A DNA stretch of 42,151 nucleotides. It comes from Prevotella sp. UBA5387. GTDB taxonomy: Bacteria; Bacteroidota; Bacteroidia; Bacteroidales; Bacteroidaceae. Numbering within the stretch: the stretch's first letter is position 1; each line of letters starts with the position of its first letter. Positions 27,524-36,492 of this stretch are shown here, one piece after another. Below the pieces are notes generated by a model. The model saw only the letters and a list, made by a program, of their open reading frames with translations. It did no database searches and was not told where the DNA came from. The stretch covers positions 1-42,151 of the forward strand of contig DHOP01000013.1 of assembly GCA_002407775.1 (NCBI GenBank). Direction: 5' to 3'. The position numbers and the translations under genes are program-made.

Positions 27524-30500
27524 TTAAAACGTGACGTTTACGCCAAATGTAAATGCGCGAGTGTGAGGATAAATGTCGCGATTATCGTAACCTGGGTTAA
27601 GGCCAGCGGTTGTTACTTCTGGATCCAAGCCCTTATATCCCGTGATGGTAATAGCATTGTTAACCGTAGCATAAAGTCTTAAATTACTAATATACTTTCC
27701 GATTTGATTGAAGTTATAGCCAATAGTAATATTATCGATTTTCCAATAATCTCCATTTTCAACATAGTAGCTATTGAACTCTTCAGAGCATAGCGTATTC
27801 AAGACTGCTTTGCCAAAAACATTATCATATGCAGAGCGCAAGCGATTCCAATCTTGACGACTTCTGTTTTCATAGAACATACGCAAGCCATTAATGATTT
27901 GGAAGCCGAATGCTCCACGCATATTGATTGCAAGGTCCCAGTTCTTGTAATTTATCTGGTTATTAAAGCCTAAGTACCATTTAGGAACACCATTACCAAT
28001 TACTTTTTTATCCTCAAAGGAATGTGTGAAATCGTCATAATTTACGAGGTTTCCGTCTTTGTCACTATAAATCCATTTGCCATTGTCATCAACGTCTACG
28101 ACTTGAAAACCATAAATGTCACCTACACGATGCCCAATTCTGACAATATGCGATTCCGTTTTAACAGGTTCTTCTATCCAGCCTGTCATGAAGTAGTCTG
28201 AAGATGCTTGATACAAATCATTAGAAAGACTACGCAACTTGTTGCTATTTGTTGAGAATGTGATAGTTGAACTCCACCGCATTTCTTTGTTTTGAATGGG
28301 GATGGCGTTAACCATAATTTCTATACCCTTGTTATCCATTTCGCCAACATTAGCCCTTGTAGTAGTATAAAGGTTTGGAGGAGAAGGAACTGTATAATCG
28401 TAAAGCAGACCTTTAATTAGACGATAATAACCATCTATACTAGCATTGAGTCGATAATTCAACATACTGAAGTCAAGTCCTACGTCATACTCATGCTTTT
28501 CTTCCCACTTCAACTTGCTGTTTGCATTTTGCGTCGGTTTAAGTGCACGTATCCAGGCTCCGTTGTAGAGATAATAATCGCCATATCCTAAAAGAGACTT
28601 TCCAAGGAAGGACTCATTAGGTTGAGATCCTGTTACTCCGTATCCTGCACGAAGTTTCATATCATCGAACAATTTTTGTCCACTCATAAATTTCTCTTGC
28701 GTAATTCTCCATCCCAAGGAAACAGATGGGAAATTACCCCAAGGATGTTCAGTTCCAGCGAGTTGACTCGCAGCTTCATGTCGAAGGCTTGCCATAAGCA
28801 AGTAACGTCCTTCGTAATTATAATTTATTCGACCGAAGAATCCGATTAGATTTGTGTCTAGCCAATAACTATATTCTGTTCCCTTACCCTCTTTTAAGGC
28901 TTGGCCAACTCCAATGTTATGCCAGCTGAAATTATCAGTTGGGAAATTATAGTTACGCTCGTACTGTTGATTGTAATTTCCTCCTTGGTAGCTATAACCT
29001 AACAAAGCCTGAACGGTGTGACCGCTAAATGTCTTATTAAATTGAGCCGTGAGTTCAAATAGCTTCGTGGTTATGTTTGAGCTTCCTGTAGTGGCATATC
29101 CATTTCTACCATCTCGAACATTAGAAATGTGATTCTTTGTTTCATAGTATCCACCAGTTTGAGATGTTCTATCATATGAAAGCAGTGCGTTAAGTGTAAG
29201 TTCTTTAATCGGAGTAAAGGAAATATTAGTACTTGCTCTCATCTGCTGGATATCCTGCTGACCATCTGACTCATAAATTCTAGCCAATGGGTTATCATAG
29301 TTGAAAATGCCTGTATTTTCATGCCATGTTCCATCTTCGTTCTTTATTGGTTCTGTTGGATTATGGATCATTGCCTGTCTCCAGCTATAGGTATCAAAGC
29401 TTCCACCGTCTGTTGTCGAGGTGTATCCACTCTTATTGGTCAACAACTGGAAGTTTAGGTGAAGCTTATCATTAAACATATTATGATTTACCTCAGCCCT
29501 ACCTTGAAATTCTTCTTTATTAGATTTGTGGAAAATACCTTGAAGTCCACGATAGTTTAGATTAAAAATATAATTAGTTTCAGAATTGCCTCCCTTGAAA
29601 GAAAGATTATGAACATGACTAATTCCTGTTCTTAATATATCATTTATCCAGTTCGTATTACTCCCATTATCCCACGATGCATCACGAAGTCCGCCAGAGA
29701 TTTGCTGTCTATAATCATCTGCATTACAAAAGTCAGGTTTCTTTACGATCGATGTCAATGCTAGATAACCGCTATATTGCACTTCGTTTATTTTATCATT
29801 GCCTCCAGCTTTTGCCTTCTTGGTCGTAATTAAGATTACACCATTTGTTCCTCTCGATCCATAAATGGCAGCAGCGGAACCATCTTTCAGAACATCAATA
29901 CTCTCGATATCTTCTGGGGCAACAGTGTTGAAATCACCTGGGACACCGTCAACCAGAATAAGGGGATTAGTTGATGCGCCCAATATCGTAGTATTGCCTC
30001 GAAGAGAAACTTCTGTTTTGCCTACAGGATTGCCTGAAGGATTGGTAATAGCTAAGCCCGCGATCTTTCCTTGGATAAGTTGTCCTGCATCGTTAACGGC
30101 ACCAACCGTAAAATTCTCGCTTTTTACGCTACCTACGGAAGACGTAACATCGCCCTTTCGTTGTGTACCATAACCAATGACAACGACTTCGTTAAGAACC
30201 TTATTATCCTCTTGTAGAGTTACATTTAAAGAACTACGGTTGCGTACGGCTACATCTAATGTGGAAAAGCCAATATATGATATTTCCAAAGAACTGTTAT
30301 TGGGAACTACAAGTGAAAAACCTCCATCTATGTCTGAAATAGTGCCTAATGTAGTGCCTTTAATCTTTATACTTGCACCGATAATGGGCTCTCCATGCTG
30401 ATCAACAATCTTTCCTTTAATTGTTTTTCCGATTTGTTGAGTAGCATCTGATGCTTTTCTCGACTGTTCAAAGGTTTCTTTGGGGGAGATGATTATTCGT

Positions 30501-30781
30501 TTACCATCAATATTATAGGCCACATCCTGGCCATCTAATATTTGGTCAATTACTTGAGAAAGCTCAGCATTTTTGCCATTGACGTTGACTAGCTTGTTGA
30601 CATCTACGCTATTAGCACAGAAAACGAATGAATACCCCGTTTTTTTCTTTAACTGAGTCATTGCATGCATTACCGTCACATTCTTTAGATTGAATGTGAC
30701 TTTCAACGCAAATGCAGAGAGCGACATGCAAGTCATTAGTGAGATAATCACTAAAAAACGTTTGTTAATAAATTGTTTCAT
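27524..30781 (-). CDS. Second SusC-type TonB-dependent transducer with STN domain
   Basis: A 1085-residue outer-membrane receptor. The signal peptide is about 1-25. An STN signalling domain (about 28-98) extends into the periplasm, where it would contact the FecR-like anti-sigma factor encoded just upstream. A carboxypeptidase-regulatory-like domain (about 118-192) and TonB box LNEVVVIGYG (196-205) follow, then plug (LRGNTT, GSAAAIYGSRGTNGVI) and barrel. The C-terminus FGVNVTF ends in Phe as usual. The STN domain sets it apart from the starch SusC. The layout sigma-FecR-SusC-SusD is a trans-envelope switch in which ligand binding releases the sigma factor. The 186-bp gap before it holds no TAnnTTTG promoter that I can see, which fits ECF-dependent transcription. 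Confidence 0.94.
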   Translation of the reverse strand: MKQFINKRFLVIISLMTCMSLSAFALKVTFNLKNVTVMHAMTQLKKKTGYSFVFCANSVDVNKLVNVNGKNAELSQVIDQILDGQDVAYNIDGKRIIISPKETFEQSRKASDATQQIGKTIKGKIVDQHGEPIIGASIKIKGTTLGTISDIDGGFSLVVPNNSSLEISYIGFSTLDVAVRNRSSLNVTLQEDNKVLNEVVVIGYGTQRKGDVTSSVGSVKSENFTVGAVNDAGQLIQGKIAGLAITNPSGNPVGKTEVSLRGNTTILGASTNPLILVDGVPGDFNTVAPEDIESIDVLKDGSAAAIYGSRGTNGVILITTKKAKAGGNDKINEVQYSGYLALTSIVKKPDFCNADDYRQQISGGLRDASWDNGSNTNWINDILRTGISHVHNLSFKGGNSETNYIFNLNYRGLQGIFHKSNKEEFQGRAEVNHNMFNDKLHLNFQLLTNKSGYTSTTDGGSFDTYSWRQAMIHNPTEPIKNEDGTWHENTGIFNYDNPLARIYESDGQQDIQQMRASTNISFTPIKELTLNALLSYDRTSQTGGYYETKNHISNVRDGRNGYATTGSSNITTKLFELTAQFNKTFSGHTVQALLGYSYQGGNYNQQYERNYNFPTDNFSWHNIGVGQALKEGKGTEYSYWLDTNLIGFFGRINYNYEGRYLLMASLRHEAASQLAGTEHPWGNFPSVSLGWRITQEKFMSGQKLFDDMKLRAGYGVTGSQPNESFLGKSLLGYGDYYLYNGAWIRALKPTQNANSKLKWEEKHEYDVGLDFSMLNYRLNASIDGYYRLIKGLLYDYTVPSPPNLYTTTRANVGEMDNKGIEIMVNAIPIQNKEMRWSSTITFSTNSNKLRSLSNDLYQASSDYFMTGWIEEPVKTESHIVRIGHRVGDIYGFQVVDVDDNGKWIYSDKDGNLVNYDDFTHSFEDKKVIGNGVPKWYLGFNNQINYKNWDLAINMRGAFGFQIINGLRMFYENRSRQDWNRLRSAYDNVFGKAVLNTLCSEEFNSYYVENGDYWKIDNITIGYNFNQIGKYISNLRLYATVNNAITITGYKGLDPEVTTAGLNPGYDNRDIYPHTRAFTFGVNVTF

Positions 30782-30967
30782 TATGATTGCTTAATATGGT
30801 TAATATCTTTCTGATTTGAGAAAACACCTTCAAGAGATAGTGTTCTAGGTTTTAGCTAACAAAAAGGAGAATGACTAAACTTAGAAGAGCTCAACATCCT
30901 TTGTCTACATTATATTTATAGACAGGACAATTTACATTTCATAGGCAAATGATTTTATGTGTTGTTA

Positions 30968-32002
30968 TTAATATAGGATATAGGTTTTTCCATCCATTTT
31001 ATATCGTAGTAGTTTTGTACTTGATATCGTTGCGAGAATATCTGATAAGGAATCGGTTTTACGATCAAACATTCCATAAAATCTTAAGTTGGCTATCGAA
31101 TTATCTACCTCGATTTTCGCCCCATAGCAACGACTTAGTTCCTTGGCAATTTCTGTAATTGTATTGTTCTTAAAGTACAGTGTCGACATTTCCTTTGCTT
31201 CGACAGCTGAAGAGCTTACATGAGACGTAGTCAACTTTCCAGTAAGCTTATCCATCAAAACTCGTTCACCAGGAATTAACTCATAACCAGTTACCCGACT
31301 GATATTATTGTCTAAACTGACCTTGCCATCGTATAGTTCAACTATGGCTTCCTTGTCTGTCGAATAATTTCGGAAGCTAAATTCAGTACCAATATCATTC
31401 AATGTTAGCTCTTTTGTATTAATAATAAACGGTAAGTCGGTATTATGTTTTACTTCAAAATATCCCTCACCATTAATGGCTACTTCTCGATTTGAAATAC
31501 CAAATCCTTGAGAATATGACAATATTGAACCCGAATTTAGACTCACACGAGTGCCGTCAGGCAAAGAGACATGTAATTGAGAGCCATCTGGTGCTTCAAT
31601 TTTGACTTGTGCGAAATGACTTTTTACGTCTTTTTGCCCTGCATGAAATGCAGCATAAGGTATTAATATTAGAAGCAACAATGCTACTGCAGCCGCAATA
31701 TGTATCCACTTTGGCATTGTTCTGAAGGACTGGCCTTCTTGTTGAATTTCCTTGATGGATGCAACACTTGACCTTTCGCCTTCTAGATGTTCGTAAAATC
31801 GACTAATCGCTCTACTTTCATCAAATGTCGAATTTGATGAGTTCACACTTGACGCAAACTGTATTTGTATCTGTCTACGTAAATAGTTGCGATTATCCTC
31901 TGACTCTTCCGCCCATTCCTGTAGCAAGTTAAAATCTTCACTACTTATTGAGTTGTCAATAAGCGCACATATTATTAGGTCAATGCTCTGATTATCTACC
32001 AT
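30968..32002 (-). CDS. FecR-family anti-sigma factor
   Basis: A 344-residue inner-membrane anti-sigma factor. The cytoplasmic N-terminal part (1-97) would hold the sigma factor. One transmembrane helix lies at about 98-118 (IHIAAAVALLLLILIPYAAF). The periplasmic FecR domain (about 128-230, with LPDGTRVSLNSGS and GEGYFEV) and a DUF4974-like C-terminal domain (about 268-342) would contact the STN domain of the downstream SusC. The order sigma, FecR, SusC, SusD is the standard Bacteroidetes arrangement. It lies 84 bp after the sigma gene, in a gap with two long A-runs near 32063-32081. Confidence 0.93.
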   Translation of the reverse strand: MVDNQSIDLIICALIDNSISSEDFNLLQEWAEESEDNRNYLRRQIQIQFASSVNSSNSTFDESRAISRFYEHLEGERSSVASIKEIQQEGQSFRTMPKWIHIAAAVALLLLILIPYAAFHAGQKDVKSHFAQVKIEAPDGSQLHVSLPDGTRVSLNSGSILSYSQGFGISNREVAINGEGYFEVKHNTDLPFIINTKELTLNDIGTEFSFRNYSTDKEAIVELYDGKVSLDNNISRVTGYELIPGERVLMDKLTGKLTTSHVSSSAVEAKEMSTLYFKNNTITEIAKELSRCYGAKIEVDNSIANLRFYGMFDRKTDSLSDILATISSTKLLRYKMDGKTYILY

Positions 32003-32086
32003 TCTTGTTTAGGTTGCTATTAGAGAGACAACATTTTATCAAGGATGGGTAGTCAATAAGTCAAAAAAAATAAAAAAAAGTTTATC

Positions 32087-32662
32087 TCATCTATCAATGA
32101 TGTGCATTAATATAACTAAACTAATAGTTTGAGATAATATACGGATAGCGTTTTTTAGATGGTACTTTACAGTGTTTATAGAAATGCCCAACTCGGCAGC
32201 GACCTCAGAGTATTTCTTTCTTTCTATTCGACATTTAATAAATACATGTCTACACTCGTCCGGCAAATGTTCTATCGCATTCTTGACCTTTTCCTCCATC
32301 TCCTGATAAAGCAACTGTTCAAGTGGATTCGCGTCAGTAAAGAGAGATGAAATAAACTCGATTCTATCCATTACGTCCGCATGAGAAGATGGGTTCTCAA
32401 AATAGAACCTATTGGATTTGAGTTGATTTAAGCATCTATTGCGTACAGCTTTGAATAGATAGGCTTGAATCGATGTGATATCTATGCTTTCATGATGATC
32501 CCACAGGTAAAATAGCACATCATCAACCACCTCCTCAGCCAAAGTAGCTGAATGAAGCAATTGAGTTGCAAAGCGACATAATCTATCATAGTATGCGTGA
32601 TAAATGGATTCGAAAGCCTTTGTGTCTCCTTGCCTTATTTTACAAATCAACAGATCATCCAT
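32087..32662 (-). CDS. ECF-type RNA polymerase sigma factor
   Basis: A 191-residue extracytoplasmic-function sigma factor that would direct RNA polymerase to the promoter of the adjacent SusC/SusD pair. Region 2 is at about 15-85 (YHAYYDRLCRFATQLL, EEVVDDVLFYLWD). Region 4 is at about 126-178, with the helix-turn-helix YSEVAAELGISINTVKYHLKNAI. The protein belongs to the sigma-70 family expanded in Bacteroides. The C-terminus ends in an unusual hydrophobic run (SLVILMHII). It starts the five-gene minus-strand series. The 290 bp before it contain the second 22-bp repeat array, about 160 bp upstream of its start. Confidence 0.94.
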   Translation of the reverse strand: MDDLLICKIRQGDTKAFESIYHAYYDRLCRFATQLLHSATLAEEVVDDVLFYLWDHHESIDITSIQAYLFKAVRNRCLNQLKSNRFYFENPSSHADVMDRIEFISSLFTDANPLEQLLYQEMEEKVKNAIEHLPDECRHVFIKCRIERKKYSEVAAELGISINTVKYHLKNAIRILSQTISLVILMHIIDR

Positions 32663-32819
32663 CTATTCTTGAAGATAATGTGATTGTATTATTGTGACTA
32701 ATTGGGTATCGACAAATATTATTTCATTAATAGTCTATCTCTTGTTTGCATACAAAAAATAGTGTTTCATACTAGACAATTATCATTATGTGATCAAACA
32801 AAGTCAACGCTTTCGGCTT

Positions 32820-32929
32820 ATGAATCAAATTGAAACACGCAGTGAATCAATTTGAATCACAGCGTAAAACAATTTGAATCACAGCGTAAAACAATTTGAA
32901 TCACTCGATGAATCAATTTGAATCACAAG
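32820..32929. repeat. Five tandem copies of the 22-bp palindromic repeat
   Basis: Five uninterrupted 22-base units fit GTGAATCAATTTGAATCAC plus three variable bases. Units 3 and 4 differ from each other only in their last three bases. The repeat is the same family as the four-copy array at 10221-10308. The array begins 27 bases after the DJ-1 stop codon and lies about 160 bp upstream of the ECF sigma gene. Confidence 0.87.
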
Positions 32930-32955
32930 CGCAAGTGATTCTATATGCTACCAAC

Positions 32956-33525
32956 TTAGTGAGTTTCCATTAGTAGGTTATAGAGCATGCCACGCTGAAC
33001 CTGTGCAGACTCATCTTCGCCTGCAAAATAGGTGAGGATACGGTAGGAATACGGAAGAACGGCTGCAGGACCTTCACCAGTAATGATATTGCCATCTTCC
33101 TCAAAGAGTGTGGCTGTGTACTCGGCACCTGTAAGGAATTTCTCGAAGCCAGGATAGCAGGTAGCTTTGCGTCCATTCAGTAGTCCTAGCGAGCCAAGAA
33201 CCATAGGTCCTGCGCAGATCGCCCCTATGCGCTTGCCGGCCTTGTTCTGTAGCAGCAAAGCCTTTCGCACACCTTCGTGTGCATTTAGATTGCTTGCTCC
33301 TGGCATCCCACCTGGCAACAATAGCATGTCAGCATCCGCATAGTCCTCTGGCTTAGTGAAAATCATGTCAGCCTTGATCGTAACTCCATGAGCCGACACC
33401 ACGTACTCAGTTTCTGAGATGCTAACTGTCTTGATTTCAACACCACCGCGACGCAGAATGTCGACGGGTGCAAGGGCCTCGATTTCCTCAAAACCCGTAG
33501 CTAGAAATTCATATACTTTTGCCAT
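32956..33525 (-). CDS. DJ-1/PfpI-family protein
   Basis: A 189-residue cytoplasmic protein of the DJ-1/PfpI superfamily. Members include deglycase or glyoxalase-like enzymes, chaperones and peptidases. The nucleophile-elbow Cys is C104 in GAICAGPMVLG, and the partner acidic residue is in GFEEIEA (about 13-15). MLLLPGGMPGA (68-78) is the family core. The frame is open to 33807, but that start would overlap the divergent NAD kinase, and the conserved N-terminus MAKVYEFLATGFEE begins at 33525. A minus-strand TATTTTTG lies 55 bases upstream. The exact reaction cannot be assigned. Confidence 0.9.
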   Translation of the reverse strand: MAKVYEFLATGFEEIEALAPVDILRRGGVEIKTVSISETEYVVSAHGVTIKADMIFTKPEDYADADMLLLPGGMPGASNLNAHEGVRKALLLQNKAGKRIGAICAGPMVLGSLGLLNGRKATCYPGFEKFLTGAEYTATLFEEDGNIITGEGPAAVLPYSYRILTYFAGEDESAQVQRGMLYNLLMETH

Positions 33526-33533
33526 GATTTTTA

Positions 33534-33563
33534 TTTGTATATCGATTAATTGTCGTATTTTTG
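33534..33563 (+). promoter_or_regulatory. Promoter for NAD kinase
   Basis: TTTG at 33534-33537 and TATTTTTG at 33556-33563 are separated by 18 bases, a good match to the Bacteroidetes -33/-7 consensus. Transcription would start about 80 bases before the nadK ATG. Confidence 0.65.
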
Positions 33564-33580
33564 TGGCACTATACCAATGG

Positions 33581-33588
33581 CAAAAATA
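33581..33588 (-). promoter_or_regulatory. Candidate -7 element for the DJ-1 gene
   Basis: The minus strand reads TATTTTTG. With its neighbours it forms an exact inverted repeat of CGTATTTTTG with the nadK -7 element (33554-33563 and 33581-33590). The two promoters overlap head on. No good -33 TTTG is seen for this one. Confidence 0.45.
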
Positions 33589-33648
33589 CGAAATATTAGG
33601 CATTTCGCACTGCCTTGAAAGTAAAAAGATAATTAATACAGCAGAAAT

Positions 33649-34545
33649 ATGTCCGCCCTCACTACGTACCCTCATCTGCGCTTCGCTCTCATCGGCAACG
33701 AGTATCAGGCTCGCAAGTCGGTGGCCATACAACGCATCCTTGACTTTCTGAGTGCTCGCGGGGCACGAGTAAGCATAGACCGAACCTATTACGACTTTCT
33801 TACCCACGATCGTCAGATGGAGATTAAGTGTGACGAGGTCTTCGATGGTTACAATTTCGATGCTGACTTTGTAATCTCACTCGGTGGTGACGGAACCTTC
33901 TTGAAAGCCGCCGAACGTGTAGGAAGTCGCGGAACGCCTATCCTTGGTGTCAATATGGGCCGATTAGGATTCCTTGCCGATGTCCTACCAAGTGAAATTG
34001 ACACAGCACTTAACGAAATTTACGAGCAGCGTTACAGGCTAGAGTCACACGCGGTGATTAAGATAGAGGTAGAGGGTGAAACACTCTCTGGCAGCCCCTA
34101 TGCACTCAACGATATCGCAGTGCTCAAGCGCGACAATGCGTCAATGATTTCTGTACGCTGCAGTATTGATGGAAAATTCTTGGTTAATTACCAGGCAGAT
34201 GGACTTGTTGTGGCTACACCAACAGGAAGTACTGCTTATAGCCTGAGCAATGGTGGGCCTATCATCTTGCCTACAGCACGCAATCTGTGCCTCAGCGCGG
34301 TAGCACCCCATAGTCTTAATATGCGTCCCATCGTCATCAATGATGACTCCGTGATCGACCTTGAGGTCGAAAGTCGCAACCACAACTTCCTTGTGGCTAT
34401 AGACGGACGTTCGGAAACACTACGAGAGGGTACCAAGATGCGAATCCTCCGCGCCCCCTACCAGGTGAACATTGTGAAACAGCAATCAACCCATTACTTC
34501 TCCACACTTCGTGAGAAGTTAATGTGGGGAGCTGACCAACGGTAA
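33649..34545 (+). CDS. nadK: NAD kinase
   Basis: A 298-residue cytoplasmic enzyme that phosphorylates NAD to NADP using ATP or another phosphate donor. The family motifs are complete: GGDGT (79-83), the LND motif (N154-D155) and DGLVVATPTGSTAYSLSNGGP (184-204). The length is normal for the family. It is a housekeeping gene divergent from the DJ-1 gene, with a clear TTTG/TAnnTTTG promoter. The 122 bp after it contain a GGCCTATCA/TGATAGGCC inverted repeat with a long loop (34565-34615) and no obvious T-run. Confidence 0.96.
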   Translation: MSALTTYPHLRFALIGNEYQARKSVAIQRILDFLSARGARVSIDRTYYDFLTHDRQMEIKCDEVFDGYNFDADFVISLGGDGTFLKAAERVGSRGTPILGVNMGRLGFLADVLPSEIDTALNEIYEQRYRLESHAVIKIEVEGETLSGSPYALNDIAVLKRDNASMISVRCSIDGKFLVNYQADGLVVATPTGSTAYSLSNGGPIILPTARNLCLSAVAPHSLNMRPIVINDDSVIDLEVESRNHNFLVAIDGRSETLREGTKMRILRAPYQVNIVKQQSTHYFSTLREKLMWGADQR

Positions 34546-34667
34546 CAAGCTTCGCTTCTTTAGAGGCCTATCACCTCTCCAAACTTCAATAAGATCAGGG
34601 AAAAACTGATAGGCCAAGCCATATAATTAGGTCATTAATAAACATAATACCTTCCAAGCTAATTGCT

Positions 34668-36404
34668 TTGACTACTGAACAGAAACAACAAGATAAAACC
34701 GGGGCTACTCCTAATCCTATCATTGGTTGGATTGTATCCCATTGGAGGAATTCCGAGAGGACTACCCTAAAGATACCCTTGCGTCTGCTTTTCCAATGGT
34801 TGTGGCATGCCTACTCTGGCAACAAGCTGCAGGCATCCCTGAATGCCATCATAGGACTTGCGGGTGTGGGCGTTTCCCTGGGGCAAGTTTGGGCTGTGCA
34901 GCATGCCATAGACGTTGCTTCGGGCGTTGTAGAGGGTAGCATCTATTGGGCCGTGGGACTAATGGGAGCACTTATCCTTTGTGGTTTCGGACTGAATATC
35001 GCAGGAATTTGGGTGCGCAACATCCTGGGAATCAAGGCACAGAACCGCATGCAGCAACGTATGCTCGATCGCATTCTCCGTTCCAAATGGCATGGCAAGG
35101 AGGCTCATCATTCTGGCGACGTACTCAACAGATTGGAGTTCGATGTAGCCAACGTGGTGTCTTTTCTCACCGAGGTCATCCCCAACACACTCTCCGTACT
35201 GGCCCTCTTTATCGGTGCATTTACATATCTGTTTCTCATGGATGCCACATTGGCGCTGATAACTGTGGCCATTATCCCCGTATTTATCCTCTTGAGCAAG
35301 GTCTATGTTGGATACATGAGGCGATTGAATCGAGACGTGCGAAACTCTGACTCTAAGGTACAGAGCGTGCTTCAAGAAACCATACAGAATAGAATGCTCA
35401 TAAAGACGCTTGAAAGCGAGGACACAATGGTAAATCGCTTGGAAAGCAAACAGGGAGAATTGCGTCACCGAGTCGTGAAAAGGACGGTCTTTTCAGTTTA
35501 TAGCAACCTCATACTCAATGTGGGGTTCGCTCTTGGTTATCTTGTCGCCTTTCTTTGGGCCGCCCTTCGTATGTCGGCACAGACGCTCACATTCGGTGGT
35601 ATGACCGCCTTCTTGCAATTGGTAAACCGCATCCAAAGTCCTGCTCGCGACCTCACAAAGCTAGTTCCTGCCTTTGTATCTGTGTTCACAGCAGTGGAAC
35701 GACTCATGGAGTTGGAGGAAAATCCGTTGGAGGAACAGGGCACTCCGATTGAAATGACACCTCCCTGCGGATTGCGTCTTAAGAACGTGAGCTATAGATA
35801 TGTCGACGTGGACGGCGACGTGCTACACAATCTCGACTTCGATTTCCGCCCGGGGACGAGTACTGCAATTCTTGGTGAGACAGGCGCTGGTAAGACCACC
35901 ATCGTACGTCTTCTTCTGGCACTCTTCACCCCCCAGCAAGGCTCGGTAGAGATATATAACGATCGCCAACATCGAACACTAAGTCCACGCTTACGATGCA
36001 ACTTCGTCTATGTGCCCCAAGGAAACACGTTGATGAGTGGAACCATTCGAGATAACCTACGTCTTGGTAAGCTCGATGCAACAGATGTTGAGATGGACGA
36101 AGCATTGCATAAGAGCTGCGCTGACTTCGTCAAGGAACTTCCTGATGGCTTAGACACTATCTGTGGGGAATCAGGCGGCGGACTATCCGAAGGACAGGCG
36201 CAGCGCATCGCTATAGCAAGGGCACTGCTTCGTGATCGACCCATAATGCTCTTTGATGAAGCCACTTCTGCCCTTGACCCAGACACGGAACGCCAACTAC
36301 TGCAAAACGTTTTGGAAGGTCACGACAAAACCGTTATTTTCGTTACCCATCGCCCGGCAGTGATGGACTATTGCGACCAAACATTACGAATAGAAAAGAT
36401 TTGA
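34668..36404 (+). CDS. ABC exporter, fused membrane and ATPase domains
   Basis: A 578-residue half-transporter that would work as a homodimer in the inner membrane. The membrane domain spans about residues 55-330 and the ATPase about 350-578. Walker A is GETGAGKTT (about 403-411). The signature LSEGQ lies near 506 and Walker B IMLFDE near 526. It resembles MsbA-like or multidrug exporters, but the substrate is unknown. The start is a TTG; no in-frame ATG fits better, and the same CATAATACCTTC element precedes another TTG-started gene at 38394. It is followed by the Cys/Met-rich thioredoxin after an 88-bp gap, and then by a MacAB-like set, so this block may be devoted to export. Confidence 0.88.
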   Translation: MTTEQKQQDKTGATPNPIIGWIVSHWRNSERTTLKIPLRLLFQWLWHAYSGNKLQASLNAIIGLAGVGVSLGQVWAVQHAIDVASGVVEGSIYWAVGLMGALILCGFGLNIAGIWVRNILGIKAQNRMQQRMLDRILRSKWHGKEAHHSGDVLNRLEFDVANVVSFLTEVIPNTLSVLALFIGAFTYLFLMDATLALITVAIIPVFILLSKVYVGYMRRLNRDVRNSDSKVQSVLQETIQNRMLIKTLESEDTMVNRLESKQGELRHRVVKRTVFSVYSNLILNVGFALGYLVAFLWAALRMSAQTLTFGGMTAFLQLVNRIQSPARDLTKLVPAFVSVFTAVERLMELEENPLEEQGTPIEMTPPCGLRLKNVSYRYVDVDGDVLHNLDFDFRPGTSTAILGETGAGKTTIVRLLLALFTPQQGSVEIYNDRQHRTLSPRLRCNFVYVPQGNTLMSGTIRDNLRLGKLDATDVEMDEALHKSCADFVKELPDGLDTICGESGGGLSEGQAQRIAIARALLRDRPIMLFDEATSALDPDTERQLLQNVLEGHDKTVIFVTHRPAVMDYCDQTLRIEKI

Positions 36405-36492
36405 AAATAAAAAGCTTAATAAGTCACTCCAAGGAGAGTGGAAAGCTAGTAGATTAATAAACAACTAAATAATACATTTAATTACTAAAAGA

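Noticed and set aside
32820..32929. Reading of the 22-bp arrays as a CRISPR
   Set aside because: The units are directly joined with only three variable bases between cores, so there are no spacers, and no cas genes are near.
33526..33807. 94-residue N-terminal extension of the DJ-1 protein
   Set aside because: It would overlap the start of the divergent NAD kinase and cover both promoters; the conserved family N-terminus begins at 33525.
34565..34615. GGCCTATCA/TGATAGGCC inverted repeat after nadK as a terminator
   Set aside because: The loop is over 30 bases and no T-run follows on the plus strand, so it is mentioned only under nadK.
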